Shown here piece by piece: positions 38,401 to 50,600 of a stretch of DNA of 64,000 nucleotides; positions within the stretch are counted from its first letter, which is position 1; each line of letters begins with the position of its first letter. The notes below the pieces were generated by a model. That model ran no database searches and was not told where the DNA came from. It worked only from the letters and a program-made list of their open reading frames with translations. This stretch comes from Haemaphysalis longicornis (lineage: Eukaryota > Arthropoda > Arachnida > Ixodida > Ixodidae): contig CM023451.1 in the NCBI GenBank assembly GCA_013339765.2, positions 151,923,123-151,987,122 on the forward strand, in the 5' to 3' direction. The position numbers and the translations under genes were made by a program.

Positions 38401-41117
38401 TATTTTTGCCCGAGTTTACCTTCTTTCTCTGTTCCGTAAGCTGCCATGCCTCATGTGCAGGCAGCGGGTGTGTGTAATCTCTGGCCCTTTGTCAGGCACC
38501 AAGCCGCCGGTGCGGTGGTGTGTAGCTCCAATTATCCATGGCATAACCTACTCATGTTCGAATTAACGGACTCCTTCATACATAGGATTCTATTGAGGCT
38601 TGGCGGGACCAAATCGCACACTACGAATTATCCCACCCGCCGCAGTGGCTCAGTGGCTAAGGCGTTGTGCTGCTGAGTACGAGGACGAGAGTTCGATTCC
38701 CGGCCGCGGCGGCCGCTTTTCTGATGGAGGCGGAAAGCGAAAACGCCCATGTATATGAGATTTCCCCGCACATTAAAGATTCCCAGGCAGTCAAAATTAA
38801 CCCAGAGCCCTCCACTAAGGCGCGCCTCATCGCCTGCATTGCGTAGGCGTGTTAAACTCTACAATCAGAATCAAATTACTGAGCTTTCACTGTAGCAACA
38901 ATTTCACACCGGGCAGTGAATGGGAACCTGTCTTTGCAGGCAGCGGTGCCCAAATACATCATTTGCAAACAAAGCTGCACAGCAACAAAACAGCACATAG
39001 ACACACACAAAAAAAGTCCAGTTGAATACTTGCCAAACCTACACCTGGGCTTTGATGACATGTGTCAGAGAGATATCAGTCCAAATTAGTTTGGACCACC
39101 CGTTTTGATTTGTTTTTTCTGCAATGTGACCCAATTTTGTGCACAGAGGCATTATTGTATTTTACCTTCTATCAAATATACAGCAGCCGTGGCCTGGTTT
39201 TGCAATGACCAAAGAGTTCTTCAGCCATCGCACCATCAAGGCACCCCAGATGGAGGATTTCCCATTGGACCGTGGCTAATGCATCCCGTTCATACGAGAC
39301 AAACACAAATGCCACATAGCGAGTGCTGTGTGTGTCTGATTACGACAATCCATTTTTCTGCTATGCCCCTTCTGGACATAGGACGGTGCAAGCATCGGCA
39401 CAATAGGAAAACATTCTAGTTTTCTTCCCTCTGTTTCTTGCCTTCTCTTTGTGCTGTGCAGGAAGCCAGTTGGCAACTAGGCATCAACTAATACATCGTC
39501 ATGATACATTTCAGGAGGGGTGATGCCTTGCTGGAATTGTGATGCACTGGGGACTTTGAAGCCTCTAGTTTTTACGCACACCCACTCGCCTTTTGTCCGT
39601 TTGCATCGACACCCTTTCCTTCCTCCTCCACGTGAAATCTGAGGTTCTCCAGCAGAAAAACGGAACCGTGTGCAGGGTCGGCACAGGCCTTCTCCGTCTC
39701 AGGTCCCACACAGTCCGGCAGGAATTTGACATCCCTGCGCACATGCGGATAGATGTCACGACGGACACGAAACTAGACGCCACTACTGTACAGTAGTGCT
39801 ACCGCAGCGGGTGTCATCACCTGTTCAGCAGTTTCTTCAGTTCTTCGGCGACTGGGGCAAGAGTGTAATTCTTGTCAACATGGCCGTCTGGGCGGCCCAA
39901 GTGGCTCATGAGCACCACGGATTTTGCACCCTTGTCGAGAACATACTTGACTGTGTCCAAAGCAGCAACAATTCTAAAAAAGAAAGAAATGGCCGTGCGA
40001 AACCAGTTACGCCAACTGCTAGTGTCATTAGATATACAACGGATGTAAACAGTATTTACCTTTGGTTATTCGTAATTTTTCCATCTTTTAATGGCACGTT
40101 GAAGTCAACTCTGCAAAAACGAAAAAGAAAGGTTCGTTCGTCTCGGAAAGCTGCAGATGATAAATCTGGCACAGAAGTGATGAGAATATTGTGCGACTCG
40201 CAGCATATTTACTACTTTTGCTTTCCCGACCTAACATAACGTAATCTAAGATGCCACTGCTTTGATTTTTGTCATATCTCGATCCCTTTTAGTGTAACCT
40301 ATACACAAAATCGACCCTCCAGAATCCATAAACTCTCATTCCCCCTTTTTGAATAAAAAACAATTCCAACGAAAAATATCAACATTCTATCACAAGCAAA
40401 CAATAATTATTCTTACACGTACGCACGACGTAAGGTATAGCGCGACTCAAATTCGTAAAAATTTGCGAACTAATTAAAAAATGAAGTAATCACGCACGTA
40501 CAGCGACGTAAATGTCAATAATGGGCAGTCGGCAAAGCGGTGCAAATAATACACGCCTTCCATGCCTCAGTGAATTCGGGGGATAGTTCCAGCAAACATA
40601 CCCTCAGCAAGAACCCCGGATAGATCAAATTAATGTTCCTAAACAAAGCAATAACCGAAGTGCGGTTAGTGATCGAATACTCAAGGTTACGGAAGGTCAC
40701 GCCAATGTAACAGCAAGTTTGACTGCCTATTATCAGACCCACTAGTGCAAGGAAAAGGCTGTATTACTACTAAGCTTCTTGTTACGCCATGAAGCGGTGC
40801 AACTGTGCGTTTACGCGGCGTTTAATAACTTAAGATCGCTGGTTTAACAGTTTGCAGGTCCAACTACGAACACTTTAGCGAACAGATAAAATCTGCAACA
40901 CAAATGACCCTACAAGTGCTCTAATTGAATTTATCACTGCACGGCATGAACTTCTTGACATCCTCTGTTTCGATCCATGGGCTCCCTTTGACAGGGGGGT
41001 GCGGCTTAAGTTCGCCGGTTCTAGTTAGCTGCCTCGAGAAGCCAAACAGCCTTACCTTATGATGACTCTCTTGTCTTTAACGTCCAGATCTTTGACACCC
41101 AGCTTGTTGAAACTCAT
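32409..41117 (-). CDS. Pgk: Phosphoglycerate kinase (12 exons)
   Basis: PGK transfers phosphate from 1,3-bisphosphoglycerate to ADP, making 3-phosphoglycerate and ATP in cytosolic glycolysis. Exons (- strand, 5' to 3'): 41056-41117, 40060-40110, 39821-39973, 39590-39734, 38154-38257, 37179-37298, 36550-36664, 36280-36460, 35498-35574, 35277-35378, 34290-34388, 32409-32449. Motifs: VDFNVPLKDGKITNNQR and SHLGRPDG (substrate), LLENLRFH, NDAFGTAHRAH, FLAILGGAKVKDKI (nucleotide domain), MIIGGGMAFTFLK, LPVDFVTGDKFD, IVWNGPMGVFEW, GGGDTATCCAKW, STGGGASLELLEGKVLPGV. With one surplus base removed in exons 8 and 10 it gives 415 residues, against about 417 in vertebrates. Introns after exons 4 and 6 start with GC. 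It starts 434 bp from the divergent DHHC gene. The family is certain; the frameshifts are most likely assembly errors. Confidence 0.97.
32450..34289. other. PGK intron 11: non-coding
   Basis: AT-rich; only a 10-C run near 33849 stands out. Confidence 0.6.
34290..34388 (-). CDS. Pgk: PGK exon 11, shared 5' partner of both terminal exons
   Basis: Encodes GGDTATCCAKWKTEDKVSHV and STGGGASLELLE; ends one base into Gly. Donor GTGAGC. Confidence 0.96.
35277..35378 (-). CDS. Pgk: PGK exon 10, one extra base
   Basis: Encodes PMGVFEWDNFAAGTKGVMDA and VVEVTGKG; then an extra A (about 35293, in ggggagtc) turns the expected VITIIG into a His run. Removing it restores GKGVITIIGGGDTAT across the next junction. 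Donor GTGAGC. Confidence 0.93.
35498..35574 (-). CDS. Pgk: PGK exon 9
   Basis: Encodes GLDVGPESVAIFQAAVRRAK and TIVWN; donor GTGTGT. Ends two bases into the Gly of WNGP. Confidence 0.94.
36280..36460 (-). CDS. Pgk: PGK exon 8, one extra base
   Basis: Acceptor tcctgacag; starts ATT-GGC-AAG-TCC-CTG (IGKSL), then an extra base at about 36445 (within gatttgac) breaks the expected FDSEGAG. After it the frame reads EGAGIVHKLLEKAKKNN and LPVDFVTGDKFDEHAA. 181 bp, where 180 would be whole codons. Donor GTGAGT. Confidence 0.93.
36550..36664 (-). CDS. Pgk: PGK exon 7
   Basis: Encodes AKVKDKIQLIENLLDKVNEM and IIGGGMAFTFLKVTENME; donor GTTAGT. Confidence 0.96.
37179..37298 (-). CDS. Pgk: PGK exon 6, GC donor
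   Basis: Encodes SMVGVKHDKRAAGLLMKKEL and FSKALDNPARPFLAILGG. Ends GGA-GG followed by GCAAGT; joining to A-GCC-AAG gives GGAKV as in all PGKs. Confidence 0.95.
37352..37637. repeat. Imperfect direct repeat in PGK intron 5
   Basis: Two related blocks about 200 bp apart: cacgaaagtgttttattccc ... gtcacggaagtgacaccagt, and cacgaaattgttttgtgccg ... gtcacggaaatgacgccagt. The second contains tgacgtca. Probably one tandemly duplicated repeat unit. Confidence 0.65.
37910..38019. repeat. Poly-A run and 63-bp hairpin in PGK intron 5
   Basis: A 23-base A run (37911-37933) precedes an inverted repeat: tccaaaacaccatagaacca (37957) pairs with ttggttcaatggtgttttgga (to 38019) with a few mismatches. Confidence 0.7.
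38154..38257 (-). CDS. Pgk: PGK exon 5
   Basis: Encodes AAFQASLTKLGDVFVNDAFG and TAHRAH; acceptor ctttcag, donor GTATTG. Confidence 0.96.
38633..38877 (+). mobile_element. Ruka-like SINE, copy 2 (PGK intron 4, antisense to PGK)
   Basis: cagtggctcagtggctaagg (A box), gagttcgattcccggccgcg (B box), ggaggcggaaagcgaaaacg body; the best-preserved head of the three copies. Confidence 0.9.
39590..39734 (-). CDS. Pgk: PGK exon 4, GC donor
   Basis: Encodes DVKFLPDCVGPETEKACADP and FLLENLRFHVEEEGKG. Ends CAA-AAG followed by GCGAGT; exon 5 begins GTC-AAG-GCA, giving QKVKAS like NKVKAE of the family. The GT four bases further on breaks frame. Confidence 0.93.
39821..39973 (-). CDS. Pgk: PGK exon 3
   Basis: Encodes IVAALDTVKYVLDKGAKSVV and LMSHLGRPDGHVDKNYTLAP; contains the PGK signature. 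Donor GTGATG. Confidence 0.96.
40060..40110 (-). CDS. Pgk: PGK exon 2 (51 bp)
   Basis: Encodes VDFNVPLKDGKITNNQ, the substrate-binding loop with the conserved Asp and Asn; acceptor tttttgcag, donor GTAAAT. Confidence 0.95.
41056..41117 (-). CDS. Pgk: PGK exon 1
   Basis: ATG at 41117-41115; MSFNKLGVKDLDVKDKRVII then split Arg; donor GTAAGG. Confidence 0.95.
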
Positions 41118-41551
41118 ATTTGCACAGCACTGTGATACACCGGTGACCTTCGTTTGACCAAAGGTTGTCGTGAACAAACCTACCCAACCGTAACGATTGA
41201 ACTGCTTTCGCTTTCCTGCCGGCTGCGGATGTGCTCGCCAGAAGCCGACGGAGCGACTGGAGAACTTTGCTGGGGCGCCTGTGGTTCCTTTTTTAAAATA
41301 CGCAATTAGATGCAAGAAACGGGGGAGCTAAAGCCAATAACTTAGAACAAAAGTATTTTTTAGTTATTTTGCTTTCAGCAAAGTTAAAATATTCGCTCGC
41401 TTGCAAGGCTCAAGAATTTCGAGGCGGGGACATTGGGGACATCAGCAGCAGAAAATGGCCGCTATCCTTTGACGTCAGTGCGTTGTGTACGCCTCGGCCA
41501 AGCCTATTGCAGGCGTCATTAGGCAGAGGGTTCCGTTTAGGATGGGTTAAG
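41118..41551. promoter_or_regulatory. Shared promoter region between divergent PGK and DHHC genes
   Basis: Only 434 bp separate the two start codons. A perfect CRE octamer tgacgtca is at 41470-41477, and aaaatggccgc at 41452-41462 fits the YY1 motif. No TATA box well placed for either gene. Start sites are not determinable here. Confidence 0.65.
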
Positions 41552-41687
41552 ATGCCCCCCGGATTATTCAAAATGCAAGGAACGGTGTGTTCCGTCTGTT
41601 ATCGTGTCTTCAAGTGGCTGCCCGTGTTGTTCATCACGACCATAGTAGCCTGGTCATACTACGCTTATGTCATCCAGCTATGTTTGT
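41552..41687 (+). CDS. DHHC gene exon 1: N-terminus and first membrane segment
   Basis: MPPGLFKMQGTVCSVCYR then WLPVLFITTIVAWSYYAYVI, matching ZDHHC2/20. A second Met at residue 8 is also possible. Donor GTAAGC. Confidence 0.92.
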
Positions 41688-44600
41688 GTAAGCCATTTTC
41701 GTTTCTCGCTCATCTGGAAGCGCCAAGAAGCGCCAATTTATGCTGTTTCCTGTGACTGTAACTTGATTATGGTCATGAGACTTAAATGCGCGTCTTAGCC
41801 GATCACATGTTAAGGTGCCGTGAACTACTTCACGCGCCTTAACGCATTGATAAGGTGTGTGGTGTTTGCTTTCGCTTCTACGAGCGATTCACCTTCCCAA
41901 AAGCATCTGCGCATTATTCCGGCGTTTCCCCCACCCTGAAATGTGCACGTGTTTTCAGCCTCGTGTTTAAACAAAGTTCTGCGAGATTTCAACCTGCGTG
42001 TGTTTTGCTCTGAATCTCTGGACGATGTCCGAGTGCTACGAATCTTGATACATATTTCGCTACCCCCTCATTCCTTTAAACGTTTTTCCTTTACAGTTAC
42101 CATCGAGAATGTAATCCAAAAAAGTAAGTGCACATTGCTTTACTTCATCGGATAATTTTGTAAGCGTGCGTACAAGCACCCATTATATGCGCAAAAAAAA
42201 AAAAAAAGTTTGTAACCGTTCACATTCTTTTCATTTTCAGTATTTTACTTGATCGGCTTTCATGCCTGTTTCGCAATGTTTGCTTGGTCGTACTGGCAGA
42301 CCATATTTACGGAGCCAGGTGTCATTCCAAAGCAAGTAAGACCACTTATTTTCATCTCATTAGTATCTATGTACTGAACAACTGCTGCTAATTTAAGTAA
42401 ATGCTAACATCAGGGTGCTGCTGCTCTCGCTGCGGAAGTTACACAAGCGAAAAAAAATATTTTGGCACGTTTTGATGCTAACACATTTTTGCTCTCTCCA
42501 GTTTTACCTGCCCCCAGCAGAGGCTGAGCACTTGGAGAAAGAACCCAGCGAGGATAATCAGAGACAGATACTGGATCGGCTCGCCAGAAATCTGCCCGTC
42601 TCGTGTAGGACCATGAATGGGAGTAAGTCGCCAGCCCTGGTCTGTCATTTGAGCCCGTTTTGTTTCACAGCCGGTTCATGTGCTGCTGCCCAGCTATAAT
42701 GTGGTCGTGCCTCACCGCAGTTATAAATGAAAGGCAGTGAGGCTTCTGTTTGTTGACTACTTCTGCCATTTTGTAACAGAACCCAAGCATCTGTTTCGGA
42801 AGTATTGTAATCAGGGCAAAGCTGGTGTCTGCTCGTGCCTGGGGCCAAATCCTGAGGTGTGCCGAAAATTTTACGGAGGAGTTGATGTCTCACACAATCT
42901 CAAGTAATTGGATATGCAGTGAGTTATGTTTTTGTGCACGCAGCCGATCACGTGGGACCGTGTGAAAAATCAACCCCGCCGGAACTTTTCCGACACTCCA
43001 TAGGATTCGTCCCCGTGACAGGAAAACTACACAAGGGGCTGAGGAAATTTTTGAAATGTTAGCGAAAGACTACAAGCAGAAAACAGGGAGAACAAATGCA
43101 CAAGACAGTGCATGTCACGGGAAAGCAACACACGAGTGCAGAAACTTGAGCGATAGATTATCACCAGTCAAGTGATGCAGCTATCAATGAAGACGAACCC
43201 CATGTGCGCTGAGACAAGGGGTCTGTCTGACAGCACAGGTTGTGGAAGACTTTGCAGTGTGATAAGGTTGTGATAGCATTCCCCCCTTTGGCAGGCTTAT
43301 CACAATGTTTGAGTACCAAAACACTCGTGGCCTCGAAATGAGGTGTGCACCACCAAGAACCAGATTCAGTGCCCTGCCAAAATCAGTGGGGCTGCACCTA
43401 TCAGAGGGACAATGCTGCTTTCATAATCACCCACTAAGTTATCTGGTATTTTTTCATTAATGTGATTAGTGAGGAAGAACTATCGCAATGCCCCAAAGGA
43501 CTACTACATAGTGGTCCTAATCCTACTGGACTGTGCTGCCAAAACAATGCACGTGTCTGTTCTTTGCTTTGTCTTGTACTTCGCTTTTTGTAGAACAACC
43601 ACCTTTGCATTCCTTTACGTCCTATGTTCTTACTTAGCAACGATCCAATGGTAGTTTACTGAAGTTTTTGAATTTTTGTAAGACACTGGCCTTATACACC
43701 AGTTTTACCTACTTACACCTTTGAATGCTTTTAAAACAATAGTTTTAATCTTGATGTATTTTTTTAGCCTTAACTGATACATTTCACCTCATGTGTGGCG
43801 CATTATAACTGAAAGGGTGCAGTGCCATGAAACCTCAACTTCTTTTCACCGCATTTGAGAGAACCAGTTTGAATTTCAGCATGTGTGTTTGCAGAGTTTG
43901 TTTTATAAACACAATGAAATGTGCTTTAGCTGAAATTGCGGGCTAACATAATGATGTTGCATCGTGTTTCCCTTGAGAATTTTAGTGGTTAGAGAAAAGA
44001 CCCTTTTTTTTTTTTATGGTGCTTCCTTCATGCTCGCTAAGACCATGAAGAAATAATTGCCTATATCCATCACTGTGTATTAACAACTTGTTCGATGGCT
44101 GTCCATACACAGATCCACTTCAGCTAAAAAGGAATGTAGCGATCGAAACAGGAACTGAATTTCCACACATTTCTTAGTGGCACTGTGCGTGTAGCGTGCG
44201 TGTGATATGGTTTGCTGGTCCTGCTGTGGGCTAAACGATTTGTTCTGTTTTTGCGGTGAATTTTCCAGTGGTGAGATACTGTGAGAAGTGCCACCTCATC
44301 AAGCCAGACAGAGCGCACCACTGCTCAGTATGTGGCAAGTAAGTGCACCAAGAAAATGGCTGGCCTCTGTTATCCCACAAACACACTAACCCACATAAAA
44401 AACTTTAGTCAAAGCATTTCACATTATTTTTTCATTCTGGTGTTTAGTGAAATACAGCAAAAGCTCAGGAATTCACACTTCAATAATTCGAAGTGCAGCT
44501 TGCTGGGCCCGTTGGTATATATCAAAGGAACGGAAACCAGCGAAAAAGGACACAAAACACAAGGAAAGACGAGACAACACAATGATGGACTAGCAACTGA

Positions 44601-47600
44601 AATTTAATAGAAGAAACCGACACACTCTGTGAACAACCAAGTCAACGCATGCGCCAACACGTACGCGTGAAACGAATGAAAATGCTATTGTTACTAACTA
44701 CCTCTACTTTCGTATCAACAGCACTCAAGTTTGAAGGAAGCCGATTTCTTTATCGCTGAGGGTGATAGACGGTGCGCTAATGCAGTTGCTTTCCTGCTGT
44801 TCTTCATGTTTTCTTTGCGGACTACATTGGTGTGAACGCGAGTGCAGTGCTTTGTGGTGCGATGGCAGATAAGGACATCATTTCTTAGGTCAGAATCGCA
44901 AAACCTGCCGCTGGCAGTGGCGACGAAGAGGAAGAGGGCGCAGCACCAGTGCGGTCGTACATTTGAATGTCGGGGTCGGATGGTATACCACCAGTCTCCT
45001 TATAGTAGTTTCAAAAAAGGCGAAGAGGAGGCCTTCCATCATATCCGCTACTTAGAGCAAAAAGTGCTTGCCCTATAAGGCAAAAGGCAGGTGGCAATTA
45101 CGGAGTTTCTCAAAAAATGCATTATTGACATGTACTGCTACAATATCGCCAGTGCACTTTTGTTATTCTTCACTTTCGTTAGTTCAAACTTTCATTAATT
45201 CGAACTGAGACGGCGTCCCCTTGCGGTTTGAATTCACAAGCTTTTGCTGTGTATGAGGAAATTCGTCGATGCTTTTCAACCTTCAGTCTTTTCAACTAGT
45301 AGGTTAGGGGTCAATTTAAAATTTTTATCCATTTAAAAGTGTACCGATAATCACTTAATCAGGTGGGCTATATTAATACCTCTGAAAAGGCTTGCATGTC
45401 ATATCTTAAGTTGCTTAGCGTCATTTCATTAACACAGTAAACTTGAAATCATCTCGCATATAGTCTTGATGCATTTGTGGGTGCAAAGGAGTTTGTGCAC
45501 AGTTCACAATGTAGGCATCTCTGTGCCTGTTTGCAGTTGTTCCCAAGGTGGCTGGGACACATTTTCATTTTCAAAGCTGACACTATTTATAGAAGCTCGT
45601 CATTACAGCGAGTGTTCAAGTAATCTTGCCACAGCTAGTTTATCATACACTGAAAAAGCAATATTTCTGTGTGAATTGGCACATTTTTGTTAGATTACCT
45701 AACTTTACATAAAAAAAAAAAGAAAAGGCAAGCTTTATTTTTGTTTTTCTTTGCTACCTCTGCAGGCTTGGTGTCTTCATCATTACAGTCAGTTAGCATG
45801 CTGCCATCATGCTGTGCGAAGCGGCTTATATGAATGTGGGAATTATTTCATCCAAGCTCACGCTTGGTTCATTTTTGCACACGTGAGTGAATAGCTAAAT
45901 AGTATAAAAACTTGAACCGCAGTTAAAGCATGAATTGACTAACCAGGAAGTTAATAAACAAATCACCCACCTGCAATCTCTCTCGTCTTCACAGCCCCCT
46001 GCCATTGCTTAAAGTAACGAAACTGGCTAGCTATCCTGCTAGCCATATACATGAACTAAATGGTTGCCACTCGTGTGTTTACCCAAGGATGCAGTAAATG
46101 GTGGCAATTGGTTACACAGTCTCCGTAAATGAAATTTGCTTACGTGTGCTGTGGTTGTCCATCTGTACAACATTTCTATGGGCTGGCGGAACAAAGGGCG
46201 TGAGCCATGGTTGAGGATGACGACCGATCTGTTCCTATTATTTACGAAGCAGCCATGGGCGAGCCCGCACAGGCTGCGTCCACACACAGCGTCTTCGTCG
46301 TAGGGGGCTGAAGCCACCGGCTCATGTCTCCAACTGCTTGCTTCTTTGTCATCTCGAAACAATATTTTTCAGTACCGTGGTGGGCTAAAGTGCATGTCTT
46401 TCAGTGTTTCAATAAAATAAGACAAAAGCTAAAATGAGAGGAGCGTGACAGTTTAAAGAGTTATTTTTTGTGTTCGCCTTCCTCTCCCCATGCATTTGGG
46501 ATAGTATAATTTTCATATTGTGGCAGCTTGTAAGAATGCACGATCTCCCCCCCCCTCTCATTTTGGCACGTTCTCCACTTTTGCTCGGGAAGATGGCAAC
46601 AGAAAGGTGGCTTGGTCCACCTCTCCCTTAATTGCACCCAAACAAGAGTGTGGTTACCGTTTAACTACCACTCCCAGCTTTTGTGCGGATCTGCATGTTC
46701 GCCATGCGGTTGCCCCAGTGGGGTGGAGAGCTTGATGGTGCCCTTCCCCGTGCTGCCAGGTGCATACTGAAGATGGACCACCACTGTCCCTGGGTCAACA
46801 ACTGCGTGTCCTTCACCAATTACAAGTACTTCATTCTGTTCCTGGCCTACTCCCTGATCTACTGCCTCTACGTGGCCGCCACTACGCTGCAGTTCTTCAT
46901 TAAGTTCTGGACGGTACGGCACGGGGCTCCCCCTCACCGCACTGTATTGTCCCAGCGCTTTGGCTCCAGGCCTAGTGCTTCCGCTGGGATTTTTGCTGTT
47001 TCGAAAACCCTGCAATGTTTAATTTCTGCTTTATCCTCACAGCGCAAATTACATTTCTAACTAAAAGGTGTAATATATATAGTAGTTTTAATTTAATAAT
47101 GTGGGAACGTTCGTGGAGTAATTTTTGTAATGAACCAAAAAGTGTTGCCTATACTGCAGGTATCCTAAACCTGTGGCTGGGGCAGTTGTGTGCCATATAA
47201 ATATAATGTGTCAACCTTGTTTTGTATTTGCACTAAAAGGGTCACACTTAAATTTTATTAGTGTTGTAAAAGTGTGATCTGGTAAGTGTTGAGGTGCAGG
47301 TCATAATTCCTATGAGGGAAAAATTTCAGCCACCTCAAGGTCTGGCGACTGTCATCAGCCAGAGCTTTATGTTCTCCTTTAATTGCCTGTATTTTATACC
47401 ACAACATATTCGTAATTTGTCTAAAGCCAGATATGTTAGGAGATTCGTTTTTTCTGCTATCATTAGATGTGGCTGCAGTGCTTGGAACTGTCACATGTTG
47501 ATGCATGGGCCAGCTTTTCCTGTGCTCTCGATTTTTTTAACAATGGAATATTGCAGTGGGGGCTGGAAACTGCTGGGTGAACAGCATTCATGTTTGTAGT

Positions 47601-50600
47601 GCAACCACTGTGGCACTCAGCATCTTCATTATTCAATGTTCGATATTGTTCAATATTCATAGTCATTTAGTATTGTTCAATTGTCATCTGCTACACTGGG
47701 CTTGCGTGTGACAGCAGTTCCTGTGCTCAAAATTTCCATGTTTTCATGTTTCAGTTAATCGAAAGCGTACTTGGCTTTATTCCAACTACATTTCAAGTTT
47801 ATGACGCCTTCGAATAGAGTCAAGCTGTGTATCGAAGCAGATTAATAAGCAGTGCACAAGGGTGACTTTTTTTTGCTAACTTATTTCCGAGGTCATGGAC
47901 TCAGAGCTCCCCTATAACTGCTTAATTGTGTATGCTTTACTTAACAAAGAGTTGGGCAGAACCCCATCTGGTCAGAAAGACGCGTAACAATTTCTATTAT
48001 CGTACGTCAACAAATATTACTAGAAAATGGGTGCTTCTAAGTGGAAATATAACCCTTCTGCCTGTTTTCTTTCTTTCAGAACGACCTGGAAGGCTGGGGG
48101 CGTTTCCACATCTTATTCCTATTCTTTGTCGCGTTTATGTTTGCCATCAGCTTGGTCTCATTGTTTGGCTATCACTGCTTCCTGGTCCTGGTGAACCGCT
48201 CCACACTTGGTGCGTAGTACACGGCTTTTATCAAAACCTCGCCCCTTCTTATTTACGATGGGTTCATTTTTGTCGAACAAAAAGAAAACTGTTCCCTGCA
48301 GAAGAGAAAATGGCTCGTGATGAGAAATGTTTTCTGCCTTTTCCTGGATGTCCCCATTTTCTTTGAAACGGGTTGCACCATGCACAGTAGGAGCTTTTAC
48401 AAAATTCAATTCTGCCTGTTAGCCACACAGATCTGTTTTAAAGACAGCAGTCCACCCTTGTCATGCCTGTCGACCAAGATGTTGGTGACACATGGTAGGG
48501 AGGGCTTTGTAACAGCCTATCTCTGGCATTGATGATGATTGTAGGGTTTAACACGCCGACGCAATGCAGGCGATGAGGCACACCGTAGTGGAGGGATCCG
48601 GGTTAATTTTGACCACCTGGGGATCATTTAACGTGCGCCGAAATCTCGTACACACGGGCGTTTTCGCTTTTCGCCTCCATCAGAAAAGCGGCCACCGCGG
48701 CCGGAATCGAACCCGCATTCTCGTGCTCAGCAGCACAACGCCTTAGCCACTGAGCCACCACGACAGGTATATCTGTGGCATTATGAACTAACCTGTCAGC
48801 ATTCTCTGTACAATATAAGGTAGGTGTGAAGTATAGGTAAACCTTGCTGTTTAGAAAGGTAAATGTCATGAATTGTCCAGGTGTTCATGAGGGTCGTCCT
48901 TTTCAAATGAAGTTTGGGGTGTGTTAGTTGATTTTGCGTGTCTCTTGCTTATTTCAAAAGCATTTGTTATTTGCAGAATGTAGCTGTCTTCCATGACTTG
49001 CAGTATTTCCTTATATAGTGTAATGTGCACTGCCTCTAATTTGACCGTGAAGTGTCTTTTTTTTTTTTTTTTTTTTTTGCTTCCGGGGTAGTAGATGCCC
49101 GTCTGCTTTGTGAGCTACTAGAAAAGAATTTCCCACAGAGCACGCCTAAAAGCAGTGTTTTGCAGAACCACAATTGCTGCTGCTGTGTGATGTCTGTTGT
49201 TAATAGCTAGTAGGCGACATGAAGTGCTGTCTTCCCGCTTCCAGGATACAGTTCCTGTTATCTGCGAGTTTGATATGTTACCCTGGTTTTCTCTCATCTC
49301 AATCACCGTCTGATGTGGTGGGGGTCTGACGAATGTGGCAGACTGTGGAAATGGCAGTGCACTAAACACTATTGGAACTGCACTTGTATATAAGACAAGA
49401 TATAAACGTAATAATAAAAACAAGGACTATTCATTTATGATTCTGAATACCGCAGTATCTCACTCATGAATTTGAAAAATCTTTACCAAGATATCATTGG
49501 GCCTGATGCAGAAGGATTAAAACTCAGCTGAATGAACTGGGCACTTCGAAATCTTGCTTGCAGAAAACATTCTTTTCAAAAAGTTGCAGAAGGCCCAAAT
49601 TGACTGTGCCAGCACAAGTTTTAAGAACTGAATGGCTGTTAAAATTTTGCAGAAAGAAAGCATTTATACAGAAGGGATGTACATAGCTTGAGTCTCGCCC
49701 TATTTCTTGATAGCAGGCCACCCTAGCTTGTTCCAACTTATTCCTAATGCATTTTTCTTTGTTTGAGTCTCGAATTGATTTTCACCGTGTAATATACATT
49801 TTTTGTGCACAGTGAACGTGGTGAGGAAAGCTGCAGAACTATAGCTCATCTACTCCCTCCTCTCTTTCAAGTCTGTTCAAGTGAAGCTTGACCTTAAAGG
49901 TTCAAGGCTTCTCCAGGGTAGTGGCTAGCTTTCCCTTGAACAGTGGGGTGGCACAATTTCGCACCAGCAGATGTGAGATTTGCCATGACAAAGCTGCCTA
50001 GGAGCCACACCATCCTAATCTCCTCCAAAAGCCATGCTACACTGATATTGCAGGAAAAAGAAACTGCGCTGAAGCTTATGTCTCATAAGAAGTGCAGCTA
50101 TGTGTCCTTATCATGCATTCACTCTGACAATCAAGATCATTATTAGTGGGCTCGACTGTAGCAACCTTGAGGTGAAGAGGTTGGGAATTGTGAATTGTCC
50201 TTATATGTATCAACATCGAACTACCCGCATACTAACACAATTCTTTCTACTACAGATTTCGACACATGATGACGGCTTACACAAGTATTTTAATAATAGG
50301 GTCACAGTTAACAACAAGTCATCCAAACTATTCGGCCACCTCTATTGTCAGTGTTTGAATGCCTATTCACTTACTGTGTCTACACCTTGTTGGCCACATC
50401 TTATAGATGGTATTCACTGAAAAGTTTAGCGGTCGATTTTTTTGCTTGGCATTACTGGAAACCGCCATGTATGTGCCCGCTATGCCTGTGCAATGTGCAT
50501 TGTGCCCGCATGCACATTGCAGGCACCATGCATGCGGGCGCAATTTTTCTCACAGAAAAAAAAAAAGCATCGGCGTGTTTTATCTGCCCTGCTTCAACCA

